Source of the DNA: Mucilaginibacter flavidus
GTDB lineage: Bacteria; Bacteroidota; Bacteroidia; Sphingobacteriales; Sphingobacteriaceae
Direction of reading: 5' to 3'
Assembly: GCF_024055575.1 (NCBI RefSeq)
Contig: NZ_JAMXOE010000033.1
Span: 1 to 64,000, forward strand
Length of the DNA stretch: 64,000 bases
Made by a program: the position numbers and the translations under genes
In this document: piece after piece, positions 42,529-51,626 of the stretch
Numbering within the stretch: position 1 is the stretch's first letter
Layout: each line of letters begins with the position of its first letter
The notes under the pieces: model-generated
Database searches by the model: none
The model's input: only the letters and a program-made list of their open reading frames with translations
What the model was told of the DNA's origin: nothing

Positions 42529-44223
42529 CTAAACGTTTTCAGGGTTCCAGTAATGTTTAGCGAACTTCACAATGAGTTCCTGGCGGTTTTTGATTTCCTC
42601 TTTTCCCCAGGAACCCTTTTTATCTTCAAGCTGCTGCCTTGAAATTAACGTTGAATAAGTCGATTTATCAGAAGGTAAATTATTGCTATCACTTGCATTT
42701 CGGCCGCGGGTGGATAATACGAGGTTTCCAATATTATTCAAATACTTCTCTTTAAATTCTTTTTCATATTCAAGATCATAGGGATTTTGAGGCGTCCAGT
42801 GATCTATAGTGTTTTCTAATTTATGGGCACCGTAAATGTTTTTGAATTCTGGAAACAGCATATAAGGTTCTCTGATGCCGTCTCGCAATGAGTTTTCATA
42901 CTTCCAAAGTAGGTAGCGGGTGCTTCCCCAATAATGATAGTCACCGGTTAAGCACTTATGGAAATCTGTTTCAAAATTCCAGTAAGGTTGAAATCCGCTT
43001 TTGGCGTGCCCGCGTAGGATGGATTTTAATTCCCCAAGATCTTTTCCACTATAATTGTAAGCAATGGATGGCAGCGAATTCGTATAATAATTGCCTGTTG
43101 TATATGAAAGGCGGAAAAGAATGATCTCGATTAACCTGAAAATATTTTCGAGCGAGCTGTCATTTTCATGATAATGAAAAAGCTTTAGCAATAACGGAAA
43201 ACTATTAGCTTGATCTAAAAAAAGAACATCCCCAATATAACTGTAAGTTTTTCGTTTTCCCTGAATATGAATTACAAATTCAAAGGAACGCTTTAACTCG
43301 ACCACAAAGTTTTTTATCCACTTCTGATGGTTCTCTGCTTTTTGCTTAATAAGATTATTTTTAACCCTTTCGATAGAATTATCTGCGTAAGGAAGGAAAG
43401 CAGTAGTATGATAACCAAGTACTTGATCTTCGTTGGCAATGTTAATTTTCTCTAACGCACGGTAAATAGTTTCAAACTCTTTTTCGATAAATCCGATGGC
43501 TTCATTAGGGTTTTTATCAGTTCCTTTACAACTCAGAAAAATTTGAAGCATGAGGTAGGCTTTCAGTTTTTCTAAATTTGTCAAGTCCTTTCCCCTGTCA
43601 TTTTGAAATGTAAATATTTGTGCAGCTTCTGCTTTATCATTTACAATATCCGTAGTGATCTTGGCATTTTCAAGTAAATCTTTCCAATGCAATACATCAT
43701 TAATGTCCGACTTTTCGATTTGCTCCAAAAGATAGGCCCGTGCTTCTTTTATTCGCTTCCTTGATCGGGTGTCGACCTTATCCTCCCGACCTTCTATAAT
43801 CAGATTTACAAAAAAGTTATTGTCATAGTCAACAGTATGGAATTTTTGTTGTTCGTCGGAACTGATTAAGTATTCATCATGCAGATTTTTTGCCATTTTA
43901 ACATAATTTGCATCGCCTGTCAATCGACTATAAATACAACTTAAAAAAATGATAGCTGTGGTCATCCTCTGCTGACCGTCAATAATCCAATAGCGATTTA
44001 TGTCGATATCATCCCGTTCAAATAAAAAATGCCCGTAATGATATTGTGCAACACTATCAGGATGCTCTTTAAGATCCTTCAGAAACTGTGCAACGTGTTT
44101 ATCTTTTTCCCAGGAATAAGCACGCTGATAATTCGGTACCGCGAAAGTGTTTTTTCTGGGACTAAAAATATTGTAGATGGTAGTTTTATAATCCATATAA
44201 TCCGATAAGGTACTGTCTGCCAA
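42529..44223 (-). CDS. DUF262/DUF1524 protein, GmrSD-type modification-dependent nuclease
   Basis: A 564-residue protein with both halves of a GmrSD system in one chain. The N-terminal DUF262 domain has VPNYQRAYSWEK and the DGQQR box (82-86, WIIDGQQRMTTAI), a ParB-like NTPase signature. The C-terminal DUF1524 domain has an HNH-type site, IDHWTPQNP (His about 475), then NNIGNLVLSTRGRN. Type IV GmrSD enzymes cut phage DNA carrying glucosylated or otherwise modified bases. It is divergent from a large nuclease-ATPase gene, forming a two-gene defence module. Base composition is AT-richer than the flanking genes. Confidence 0.85.
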   Translation of the reverse strand: MADSTLSDYMDYKTTIYNIFSPRKNTFAVPNYQRAYSWEKDKHVAQFLKDLKEHPDSVAQYHYGHFLFERDDIDINRYWIIDGQQRMTTAIIFLSCIYSRLTGDANYVKMAKNLHDEYLISSDEQQKFHTVDYDNNFFVNLIIEGREDKVDTRSRKRIKEARAYLLEQIEKSDINDVLHWKDLLENAKITTDIVNDKAEAAQIFTFQNDRGKDLTNLEKLKAYLMLQIFLSCKGTDKNPNEAIGFIEKEFETIYRALEKINIANEDQVLGYHTTAFLPYADNSIERVKNNLIKQKAENHQKWIKNFVVELKRSFEFVIHIQGKRKTYSYIGDVLFLDQANSFPLLLKLFHYHENDSSLENIFRLIEIILFRLSYTTGNYYTNSLPSIAYNYSGKDLGELKSILRGHAKSGFQPYWNFETDFHKCLTGDYHYWGSTRYLLWKYENSLRDGIREPYMLFPEFKNIYGAHKLENTIDHWTPQNPYDLEYEKEFKEKYLNNIGNLVLSTRGRNASDSNNLPSDKSTYSTLISRQQLEDKKGSWGKEEIKNRQELIVKFAKHYWNPENV

Positions 44224-44248
44224 AGTATGTTATTTTTACTTCCATTTA

Positions 44249-44301
44249 AAATTAATAGTATCAACATAGAGCAATTGGGAGGTACAAATTAATAGTGTCG
44301 A
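44249..44301. repeat. Direct repeat AAATTAATAGTRTCRA in the divergent promoter region
   Basis: AAATTAATAGTATCAA at 44249-44264 and AAATTAATAGTGTCGA at 44286-44301 differ at two of 16 positions and are 37 bp apart. They lie in the 116-bp gap between the two defence genes and could be regulator sites. The core TTAATAGTGT appears once more at 48758-48767. Confidence 0.5.
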
Positions 44302-44339
44302 TCACTTTTAGTACTTTTAACATCACCTGAATTAAAACG

Positions 44340-47300
44340 ATGATTGACTGGAATAAGCTACAACCATATAAAACAACCAAACAGAAAAGCTTTGAACAGT
44401 TATGTTTTGAAATAGCGGTAAAGCTATATCCTGAAATGTATTTTACTCCCATTGACGACAGCGGTGGTGGTGACGGTGTTGAATTTTATGTCACCCTCAA
44501 TAATGGGTCTGAATGGGGGTGGCAGGCTAAATATTACGAAGGTTCGGTAAGATTAAGCATCGGAAACAGGAAGCAAGGTATTATTAAATCTTTAAAAAGG
44601 GCTTGTGAAGTTCATCCTAATCTCACCAAGTGGTATTTATGTCTGCCAATGGATTTTACGCCCGATGAAAAAACATGGGCAAAAACAGAGCTCATTACTC
44701 ACATACCTGCAGGTCGCCATATAGATATCATTCCGTGGAACGAAACGTTCTTACACGAGAAAATAAATCTGCCAAAATTTAACGGCTTGAAACAGGCTTT
44801 TTTTAACGATTTAGAGCTTTCACAGGATTGGTTTAGAAAAACTTTTCTTAATTCATTCTCAATTGTTAAAAATAAGTTTGATGATTTGCTTTATACCACC
44901 AACGAGGACTTTGAGTACTGGTATGTGCATCCAATATTATGTGACAGTAAATTTATAACCAATCGCATCGCATATTATCCCAGAAAACTTGAAGAATTGC
45001 AAAAAAATGGTTTAGTGGAGTTGAAAAAGCTTAGCTATTCCAACGATAAATGGCGTCCTTTTTTTAATGAATATGTTAAGCAGTATTCAGCATTCAATGC
45101 CGGCATAGAGAAGATAATGCCCACTATTAAATCCCGGCTTGAATTGATTACACCCAATCATGTTCTTTCTTTGCGAGAGGATGATTTTGACAAAAACCTG
45201 GAATATTTTAACTCCGTAAAACCCACTTTGGATGATTTCAGAAAAACGTGGCAAAGCGAGGTTTCAGGTGAAGAAACAGAAGAAGAAAAAAAGCAAACGC
45301 TCGAGGAGTTCAGGAGGATTTGGCCAGTGGAGCGAGTTTATCAGGAATTTATTGATGAGTTGAAATATTATGCTGACCACAGTTGCATACCGGTGCGGTG
45401 GCGAGTAGCACATTATTTAGGCAATGGAGGTGCCGGCAAAACGAATTTTTGCGTAGCTCTCACAAAACAATATTTAGATGCCGATCTCCCTGTCATTTAT
45501 CTTCCCGCAATAAAATTCACTTCGTCGGCTCCGTTAACTGAACAAATCTTATCCTTGCTGGATATTAAATCCGGTTACAGTTTCACAGATTTACTTGATG
45601 TTCTAGATACACTGGGCAAAATACATAACAAACGCGTACCTGTTATAATTGATGGACTTAATGAGGCTATTTCAACCCAAGGCTTTTTAAATGAGCGCTT
45701 TGAATTGGATTTGCCTACAATTGAAAATGAAATTTTCCTGCGGACAAATGTCGTTTTATTAACCACTTGCAGATCCTCATATCAGAAAGCAATTTGGAAA
45801 AACATCAAAGCAGATGATCGGCGATTCCATGATATGTACGGTTTTACTAATCCGGAAGATAAAAAACGATTGGTTAAAAATTATTTCGACCATTATAAAA
45901 TTCAATCCGATTTATCCTTCATGTCGCTGGAGCGTTTTACCAAACCACTTTATTTAAAAATATATTGCGAAACGGTAAACCCTACAAAAGAACAGCTGGT
46001 TCAGGTAACGCTTGGTTACGATTCAATTTATTCCATATTCGATAATTTCCTTAAGCATTGTGACCAGAATGTCTATCAACGTTTGTCAAAAAGGGGTTTA
46101 GTTGCACCTACTACTGAGAATAAACGTCTTGCGTCAACGGTGCTTAAAAAGATAGCAAAGCATTTATGGGAAAATCCACAGCGCGCATTTTTGATATCGG
46201 AACTGATCGTGATCGCTGACGGTCCAGCACCACCTACTTACAAAGATTCCATAACAAAAGCGCTGCTGGACGAGGAATTGTTGCTCATTAGAAATTGGCA
46301 GGACGGCGAGGAATATGTTTACCTGACCTACGATATTATGGCAGGATACTTTATAAGTGATCATCTGTTAGAAATAGTACCTGATTTTTCTAATTTCTTT
46401 ATCGGAGATAATGTGGACTTGTTGTTAGGAGACGATTATGAAAAACTTCACCCTAACCATGAAGATATCCTTAATGGGTTATGCAGTCTTTTGCCAATAA
46501 GAAAAGGGATTTTTGTCCACGATCTCGTTGGACGGCCTAGTGAAGATCACACAGAAAATCAACAGCAATTATTTGAAAAATCTATAGCGACAACGATTAT
46601 GCTTTCGCCGGAATACATTCCGGAAAAGGAAATTGCCTATTTTGGCGAGCTTGCTGAAATACCGAGAAACATGATTTATATGTTCGGTTTAAGTGTAGAT
46701 GTGTTATTTATTACCATCCATCCTTTCAATTTCTCATTTTGGGCAACTAAACTGTCAGACTTGCCAATGAACACGCGTGACACTACGTGGACGGAGTACG
46801 TACGAATGTTCGATGAAGGCTATTTGGAAGATATAATTTCAGAATTTGAGTTATTGCAAACTAAGCCACATTTGACCCAAGAACAGGTCGATAAGATAAA
46901 TTTAGTTGCAGACTTTCTAATCTGGACATTCACATCTACTAATAACAACCTTAAAAAAAAATCAGCAAATGCCCTTTATTTGTTTGCAATAAAGTTTCCG
47001 GTTATTTATCTAACTAAGTATTATCTATCGGCAGAGGTCAATGACCCTTCAGTTTTTGAATGGACGAGCAATGTTTTGTACAATGTAACGATTTATTTAT
47101 TGAAAGCAACGAGTGGAGAATATCAAACGGAGCTTATTAAGCTTAGCAACTTTATAAGTGAGCAAGTGTTATCCGCAAATGGAAAGCATGCAACAAATCA
47201 TTTAATTATCAGAAACTATAATTACACCACGTTAAGTTTATTGGTCAAAAAGGTTCCGGCCGTTAATCTCAATTTGCCGACCATAAGGAAAGCTTTTAAT

Positions 47301-48761
47301 ACTTTCGGGATTATAAATTGGAAAGAGGCGAAGGATCGAAACGATAAGCAATATCGTGATGGGAACTCGCTAATTGATTACCATTTCAACAAAGAAAAAA
47401 TGCCCTATATTATGGTAGGGCGTGGAAATGAGTACAATCGGACGCCCGAATACAAAAAGACTCAGGCTAAATTGAGATGGAGAGCATATCAACTTGGTTA
47501 TCAGTTGGAACTTTTTGGAGAGATTGATAAAAAGATAGCGAATCATCGTCATTGGGGCGAAGATTATAAGGCCACAGAAAGATACGCTGACAAATATATC
47601 GAAATCGCCTATTTAGAATATTGTGGCTATTTGGAAGACCGACAAAAACTAAAAAATTATGAAGACTATGGTTATCTAAGAACCTTTAGATTAAAGCACG
47701 ATCCAACTGAAACTGGCGACTCAGAAAATCCGTCATTGCCGGAGGAAAGATTTATCGTCGAAGATTATATCGATAGCAATGTTTCGCTGAAAGCATGGTG
47801 TAGAGATAAAAGCATACCCAATTTATCCGGAATTTTATTTACCGATAATTTTTTAGGTAAAAAAGGCAATTGGGTACTACTTCGGGGATTGGTTCATCAA
47901 CACAAATCAGATGTTGAACGTCAGTTTTTCTATATTGCAGATATTGTCTTCGTAAAAAACAAGAATCTAAAAGCTGCGCGCAAAGCATTTACCGGAAAAA
48001 CTGAATTAGGACGAGGGAATGACAGCATTCCCAATACAAATCACATTCATGAATCCGAAATCCCGGATGCTGAAGCAATTCCATATAATGAATTTATCAA
48101 ATGGCATTATAGTCTTGAATCGGAAATCATTAGGCGCGAGTACGATCAAGTGACTTTGAGTAAAAACGGGAAATTATTAAAACTGAAAGAGGCCGACGCT
48201 CTTTGGAGAGATGTGTTAACAGGATTAAACTATATGCCTTCACCGAGAACATCAATTTCAGGCTTTTCACTACCTATGATAAGGTTTGTTTCTTCTGAAA
48301 AAGATCAAGATGAGGCATACGAAGAAGCTTTCAAGAATCTGGCTATTGAATTGGGACAGCGAAAAATTATAAAACGAGAACGACAATCAATAGATAAAAC
48401 TATTGAAGTTTTTATACCTGTTCGTTATCTGAAACAACAGGCCTATTTATGCAAGAACATGATAGATGATTTAAGCTTGTCAAGTCCGGCTAACAGCACC
48501 GACCTATATGATGACAACGACGAATTATCCAGTTTTAGTTACCGATATGAAGTAGCATTTAATGATGAAGAGTCGTTTGTATATATTCGACAAGATTTAT
48601 TAGATAAATATCTTAAGGATAATGGCCTTACCATGTTTTCTATTATTTGGGGTGAGAGGGATTATTATCCAATCGACGACGAATGGCTAAATAATCCAAA
48701 AACCCATTCTGGTGAACGAGGAACCTTTTATGAGGCCATTGAATATAAACCGAAAGGTTAA
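44340..48761 (+). CDS. Mrr-like nuclease / STAND ATPase, Avs-like antiviral protein
   Basis: A 1473-residue protein. Residues 1-140 look like a PD-(D/E)xK nuclease of the Mrr type: KSFEQLCFEIAVKLY, then GGGDGVEF (D45, E48) and GWQAKYY (Q62, K64). A linker follows, then a STAND/NACHT-like ATPase with Walker A GNGGAGKT (361-368), Walker B VPVIIDGLNEA (433-443), LLTTCRSSY as sensor and the LTYDIMAGYF region near 655. The last 800 residues are helical then mixed, without a fold I can name. This order matches antiviral Avs proteins, where the C-terminus recognises a phage protein and the N-terminal nuclease is unleashed. AT-rich composition suggests transfer. The partner may be the divergent GmrSD gene. 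Confidence 0.75.
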   Translation: MIDWNKLQPYKTTKQKSFEQLCFEIAVKLYPEMYFTPIDDSGGGDGVEFYVTLNNGSEWGWQAKYYEGSVRLSIGNRKQGIIKSLKRACEVHPNLTKWYLCLPMDFTPDEKTWAKTELITHIPAGRHIDIIPWNETFLHEKINLPKFNGLKQAFFNDLELSQDWFRKTFLNSFSIVKNKFDDLLYTTNEDFEYWYVHPILCDSKFITNRIAYYPRKLEELQKNGLVELKKLSYSNDKWRPFFNEYVKQYSAFNAGIEKIMPTIKSRLELITPNHVLSLREDDFDKNLEYFNSVKPTLDDFRKTWQSEVSGEETEEEKKQTLEEFRRIWPVERVYQEFIDELKYYADHSCIPVRWRVAHYLGNGGAGKTNFCVALTKQYLDADLPVIYLPAIKFTSSAPLTEQILSLLDIKSGYSFTDLLDVLDTLGKIHNKRVPVIIDGLNEAISTQGFLNERFELDLPTIENEIFLRTNVVLLTTCRSSYQKAIWKNIKADDRRFHDMYGFTNPEDKKRLVKNYFDHYKIQSDLSFMSLERFTKPLYLKIYCETVNPTKEQLVQVTLGYDSIYSIFDNFLKHCDQNVYQRLSKRGLVAPTTENKRLASTVLKKIAKHLWENPQRAFLISELIVIADGPAPPTYKDSITKALLDEELLLIRNWQDGEEYVYLTYDIMAGYFISDHLLEIVPDFSNFFIGDNVDLLLGDDYEKLHPNHEDILNGLCSLLPIRKGIFVHDLVGRPSEDHTENQQQLFEKSIATTIMLSPEYIPEKEIAYFGELAEIPRNMIYMFGLSVDVLFITIHPFNFSFWATKLSDLPMNTRDTTWTEYVRMFDEGYLEDIISEFELLQTKPHLTQEQVDKINLVADFLIWTFTSTNNNLKKKSANALYLFAIKFPVIYLTKYYLSAEVNDPSVFEWTSNVLYNVTIYLLKATSGEYQTELIKLSNFISEQVLSANGKHATNHLIIRNYNYTTLSLLVKKVPAVNLNLPTIRKAFNTFGIINWKEAKDRNDKQYRDGNSLIDYHFNKEKMPYIMVGRGNEYNRTPEYKKTQAKLRWRAYQLGYQLELFGEIDKKIANHRHWGEDYKATERYADKYIEIAYLEYCGYLEDRQKLKNYEDYGYLRTFRLKHDPTETGDSENPSLPEERFIVEDYIDSNVSLKAWCRDKSIPNLSGILFTDNFLGKKGNWVLLRGLVHQHKSDVERQFFYIADIVFVKNKNLKAARKAFTGKTELGRGNDSIPNTNHIHESEIPDAEAIPYNEFIKWHYSLESEIIRREYDQVTLSKNGKLLKLKEADALWRDVLTGLNYMPSPRTSISGFSLPMIRFVSSEKDQDEAYEEAFKNLAIELGQRKIIKRERQSIDKTIEVFIPVRYLKQQAYLCKNMIDDLSLSSPANSTDLYDDNDELSSFSYRYEVAFNDEESFVYIRQDLLDKYLKDNGLTMFSIIWGERDYYPIDDEWLNNPKTHSGERGTFYEAIEYKPKG

Positions 48762-49186
48762 TAGTGTGTACATTTTGACTTTTTAACTGTTCACTCTTGA
48801 TAGTGGACGATTAGCGGATTTGCTAATATTTTATTTATAGTCCGGCAGTCAGTGTCGAATTAATGACCCTAAATATTTTTGAATATTTTGCAATCTAAAA
48901 TAGACGTTTTTAGTGTTTCTGTAATGTTAGAAAGGTGATACATCAAAACAGCTACCAAGCTGTGCTGTGTTAATTGTAAGGCGCTGAAAATCAATCGAAA
49001 ATAGAGTCAGACATATAGCCTAGGTGGCCCCACTTGCTAAGTGACCAATGTGCGTGCGGCGGTATCCTCCACGAAACATTGAGGTTTCTTGATTGTCCTA
49101 TGCAGAGGTTGCTTTCCCGAAACAAGTTCGGGACAGGCTGTTCCTCGCAATGACGCGCGGTGAGGGTTTTGCCCGGTGCCCGGCCA
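48762..49186. other. Gene-free AT-rich region ending in a REP-like repeat
   Basis: The first 260 bp are AT-rich with no gene or tRNA that I can recognise. At about 49.08-49.16 kb GAGGTTTCTTGATTGTCC, the hairpin TCCCGAAACAAGTTCGGGA and CCTCGCAATGACG resemble the repeat at 2.75-2.87 kb. An open frame on the minus strand here is repeat-derived. Confidence 0.5.
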
Positions 49187-49618
49187 TCAATCATCCTCCT
49201 CACTCTTTTTACCATTCCAACAATTGATAACTATAATATTGGGGTTAACCGCTTCTTGTGGCAGGTCCCTGGCTTTGATGATATAAACCTCATCCTTTTC
49301 ATTGGCCCATAGTTCGTACTCCAGTTCGCCGGGTATTTGGCCGGTGAGGATGGCGCGGGGTGGTATGTCAAAATACTGCATCATCTTCAGGATAGAATGC
49401 GCGGTTTCTTGCCATGTTTTAAAAGTTTTGTCCACCCTGGCTTTTGCGGCGTGTACCTTGCGGTTGTGGCCGATGATGGGGTCTAATTCGCTTAAATTGC
49501 GTTGGCCGGTATAAGCGGGCGCATTGTCTAACAGGTTTTTGAAGCGTTCGTCCTGCGCTGAAAGCAGTTTGGTGAGGTGGTAGTATTGGGTGCAATGGTC
49601 GGTAAATTCGCTGGTCAT
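49187..49618 (-). CDS. Hypothetical protein, 143 residues
   Basis: Not recognised. It begins with a helical part (FTDHCTQYYHLTKLLSAQDE), continues with Lys/Arg/Ala-rich VHAAKARVDKTFKTWQE, and ends in a beta-like, acidic segment (EVYIIKARDLP, IIVINCWNGKKSEEDD). It is cytoplasmic by composition. It lies on the same strand as the RepA-like ATPase gene upstream but 500 bp away behind repeats, so an operon is uncertain. Confidence 0.6.
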   Translation of the reverse strand: MTSEFTDHCTQYYHLTKLLSAQDERFKNLLDNAPAYTGQRNLSELDPIIGHNRKVHAAKARVDKTFKTWQETAHSILKMMQYFDIPPRAILTGQIPGELEYELWANEKDEVYIIKARDLPQEAVNPNIIVINCWNGKKSEEDD

Positions 49619-49757
49619 GGTATTGGGGGTTTTATTGTTTATGAAAATGTTTTTGGGGTTGGGAGCAAGATGAGTAGATGGATGGTGGTTGAACCATGCC
49701 CTGGGCCTGCCGGGAGCTACCGTGTACCAACATCTATGGCCGCCCCCGCAAGGTCAA

Positions 49758-49931
49758 TGCACCGTAGGTGCAATAGGTCGGTAGAAAAACAGCCATGCCA
49801 ATCATTTTTGCGCCGTAGGTGCAACACTTAATGAACTATTTTGGCTCACTATGCAAGTCGGAGAGGTTTCGTACCTACGGCACGAACTAACTATGGGTGC
49901 TTTTTCTACCGACCTTGAACCCCGATGGGGT
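49758..49931. repeat. Composite palindromic repeat (AGGTCGGTAGAAAAA / TTTTTCTACCGACCT)
   Basis: AGGTCGGTAGAAAAA at 49775-49789 pairs exactly with TTTTTCTACCGACCT at 49901-49915. Inside, GCCGTAGGTGC recurs twice and pairs with GTACCTACGGCAC; CCCCGATGGGG closes the right side. It is the large form of the element at 4.23-4.30 kb. The rest of the 500-bp gap holds no gene. Confidence 0.75.
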
Positions 49932-50122
49932 TCTGAAAAAATGTGAGTGGGCGGTAGCTCGTGAGAGGGGTGGGGGTGTGTGTCCTCTACGCGATGCTTT
50001 TACGCTATTGCATGGCGACGAACACACCCCTGCCACCACACAGTCCGGCGCGCCCCCTCTGCGCCACCGCTGAAGCTAAGGCGGCACGCGGTCAAGAGGG
50101 GAATAAAATAATCATCCGCACA

Positions 50123-51295
50123 TCACTTCTCCATCCGTTTCAGTGCGCGGAAAACGGTGGTGGAGGCGATGCCTAATTTTTCGGCCACCTGGCGCACGGA
50201 GAGGCCCTGCTGATGCAGCCCGGCGATGCAGGTGTCGCTAATTTTGCGGTATTGCTCGTGCTGGCGGGCCAGGTGTTCGGCCTCGTAGGCGGTGCCGTTA
50301 AACTGAAATTGTAAAAAGCCGTCGAGCTTTACGATGCTGCACATGCATACATTGGCGGCGCCGAACTCTTCGTGGGTGCTGCGCTGTTTTATTTGCTTAA
50401 GGTAGCGCAATGGTCCGCAGCCTTCGGCCGGCGGCGGCAACTGGCTTTCGCCGATGGCGAAGGCGCTGTCGCAAAAGTTGATGAGCATTTTACTGCCGAG
50501 CAGGTCGTTGCGGGTGATTGGCCTTGCGAGGTTGCGTTTGGGTGTATGCGCCAACACCAGTATGGATAGCTGGTAGGTTTCTTTTATACTTTGCAGGTAT
50601 TGTACCAGGTTTAAGGCGCCGGATGCGAAATGGGTGCCAAAGCGCAGGCAGGTAAGGTTATCAATAATAAGCACCTTTGCCTTTGTGCTGATGAGGGCGT
50701 TTTCGATCTCGTTAGTGATATACTCCCCGTAACTATTGAACTTGCGGGCCTTATTTGACGATAAATTTAGTACGGCGCGCAAAAACTTGGGGTTAAATGC
50801 GCCTGCGTTGCCGGTACCGTCGCCCACGTAGCGTTTGCGGAACTGGGTGGTGCTGAGCTCAAAATCAAAATAAAGCACCGTTTCGGCCGGGCCATTCATT
50901 TGGAACGGCCCTACCGCCTGCCCGCGACTGATGGCATTGCCGATCTGTACGGCGAGAATAGATTTGCCGGCATTGGTATCGGCAAACAGGATGCAAAGCT
51001 CGTCCTGGAACCAGAAGCTGCCAAACAGCATTTCGGCCTGGGGGGTGTCGGCCCCGGTTTGCAGCCATGTTTCGCCGGGCTTTATGATGAAGCCGGCGTT
51101 GGTGTCGGTATAGTCTTCGTCATCGAGGTCGTCGTCAGTTGGGTCATCGGGCAGGTCGTCAAATTCTTCGGGCGCTGCAAATTCTTCAAATTCTTCGGGG
51201 AGTGCCAGCCGGGCTTCCCGGCGGATGCGTTCAATTTCGGGCGGCCGGGTTACGAGCATGGGCGAAATTGAATTGATGTGTTGTGATTTGTTCAT
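50123..51295 (-). CDS. RepA-like AAA/RecA-fold ATPase with a C-terminal HTH
   Basis: About 390 residues from the ATG at 51295; an earlier frame start at 51382 gives a basic, unlikely leader. An acidic linker (DDLPDDPTDDDLDDEDYTD) precedes a RecA-type ATPase: P-loop ADTNAGKS, Walker B KVLIIDNLTCLR and SILVLAHTPKR, as in RepA-like hexameric helicases of plasmids and mobile elements. The C-terminus is a resolvase-like helix-turn-helix (GLSVRQVAEKLGIASTTVFR). It may be a remnant of an integrated element's replication module, or a chromosomal protein. No primase, integrase or relaxase is near. Confidence 0.75.
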   Translation of the reverse strand: MNKSQHINSISPMLVTRPPEIERIRREARLALPEEFEEFAAPEEFDDLPDDPTDDDLDDEDYTDTNAGFIIKPGETWLQTGADTPQAEMLFGSFWFQDELCILFADTNAGKSILAVQIGNAISRGQAVGPFQMNGPAETVLYFDFELSTTQFRKRYVGDGTGNAGAFNPKFLRAVLNLSSNKARKFNSYGEYITNEIENALISTKAKVLIIDNLTCLRFGTHFASGALNLVQYLQSIKETYQLSILVLAHTPKRNLARPITRNDLLGSKMLINFCDSAFAIGESQLPPPAEGCGPLRYLKQIKQRSTHEEFGAANVCMCSIVKLDGFLQFQFNGTAYEAEHLARQHEQYRKISDTCIAGLHQQGLSVRQVAEKLGIASTTVFRALKRMEK

Positions 51296-51626
51296 GGGGG
51301 TGTGATTTTTAACCCGGCGGTAACGGCGCGTTCTCTGCTGTGGCTGAGGTTTAATTCGCGAAAAAGCAGGTAAGATGGCCAATATACCGGGCGGATATTT
51401 GTGACACTGCTAATTTCGGCATTAAAGATGAGGAAAGTGCTGACACTGTTTTGTCAGTACTTTTTGCATTTTTGGTGATGGTTTGTAAGCATAAAACTGC
51501 CATTGTGACCCGGAGAGGCACTTTTTACCAAAATTTATCGACTTGCTGCTGTTCCACCCTGTTCCTTGTGTTTCACTGTGCACAGGAACGGATTTGGCAG
51601 TAAAACCCAAAAAAATCACGGCCCGG

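Noticed and set aside
48762..49000. A tRNA at the right border of the defence module, which would suggest an integration site
   Set aside because: I could not fold any cloverleaf there.
48991..49215. A 74-codon minus-strand frame
   Set aside because: It is built from a REP-like repeat and overlaps the start of no gene product with recognisable features.
51422..51619. A 65-codon minus-strand frame between the ATPase and the membrane protein
   Set aside because: No motif, an odd composition and no coupling to neighbours; possible but not supported.
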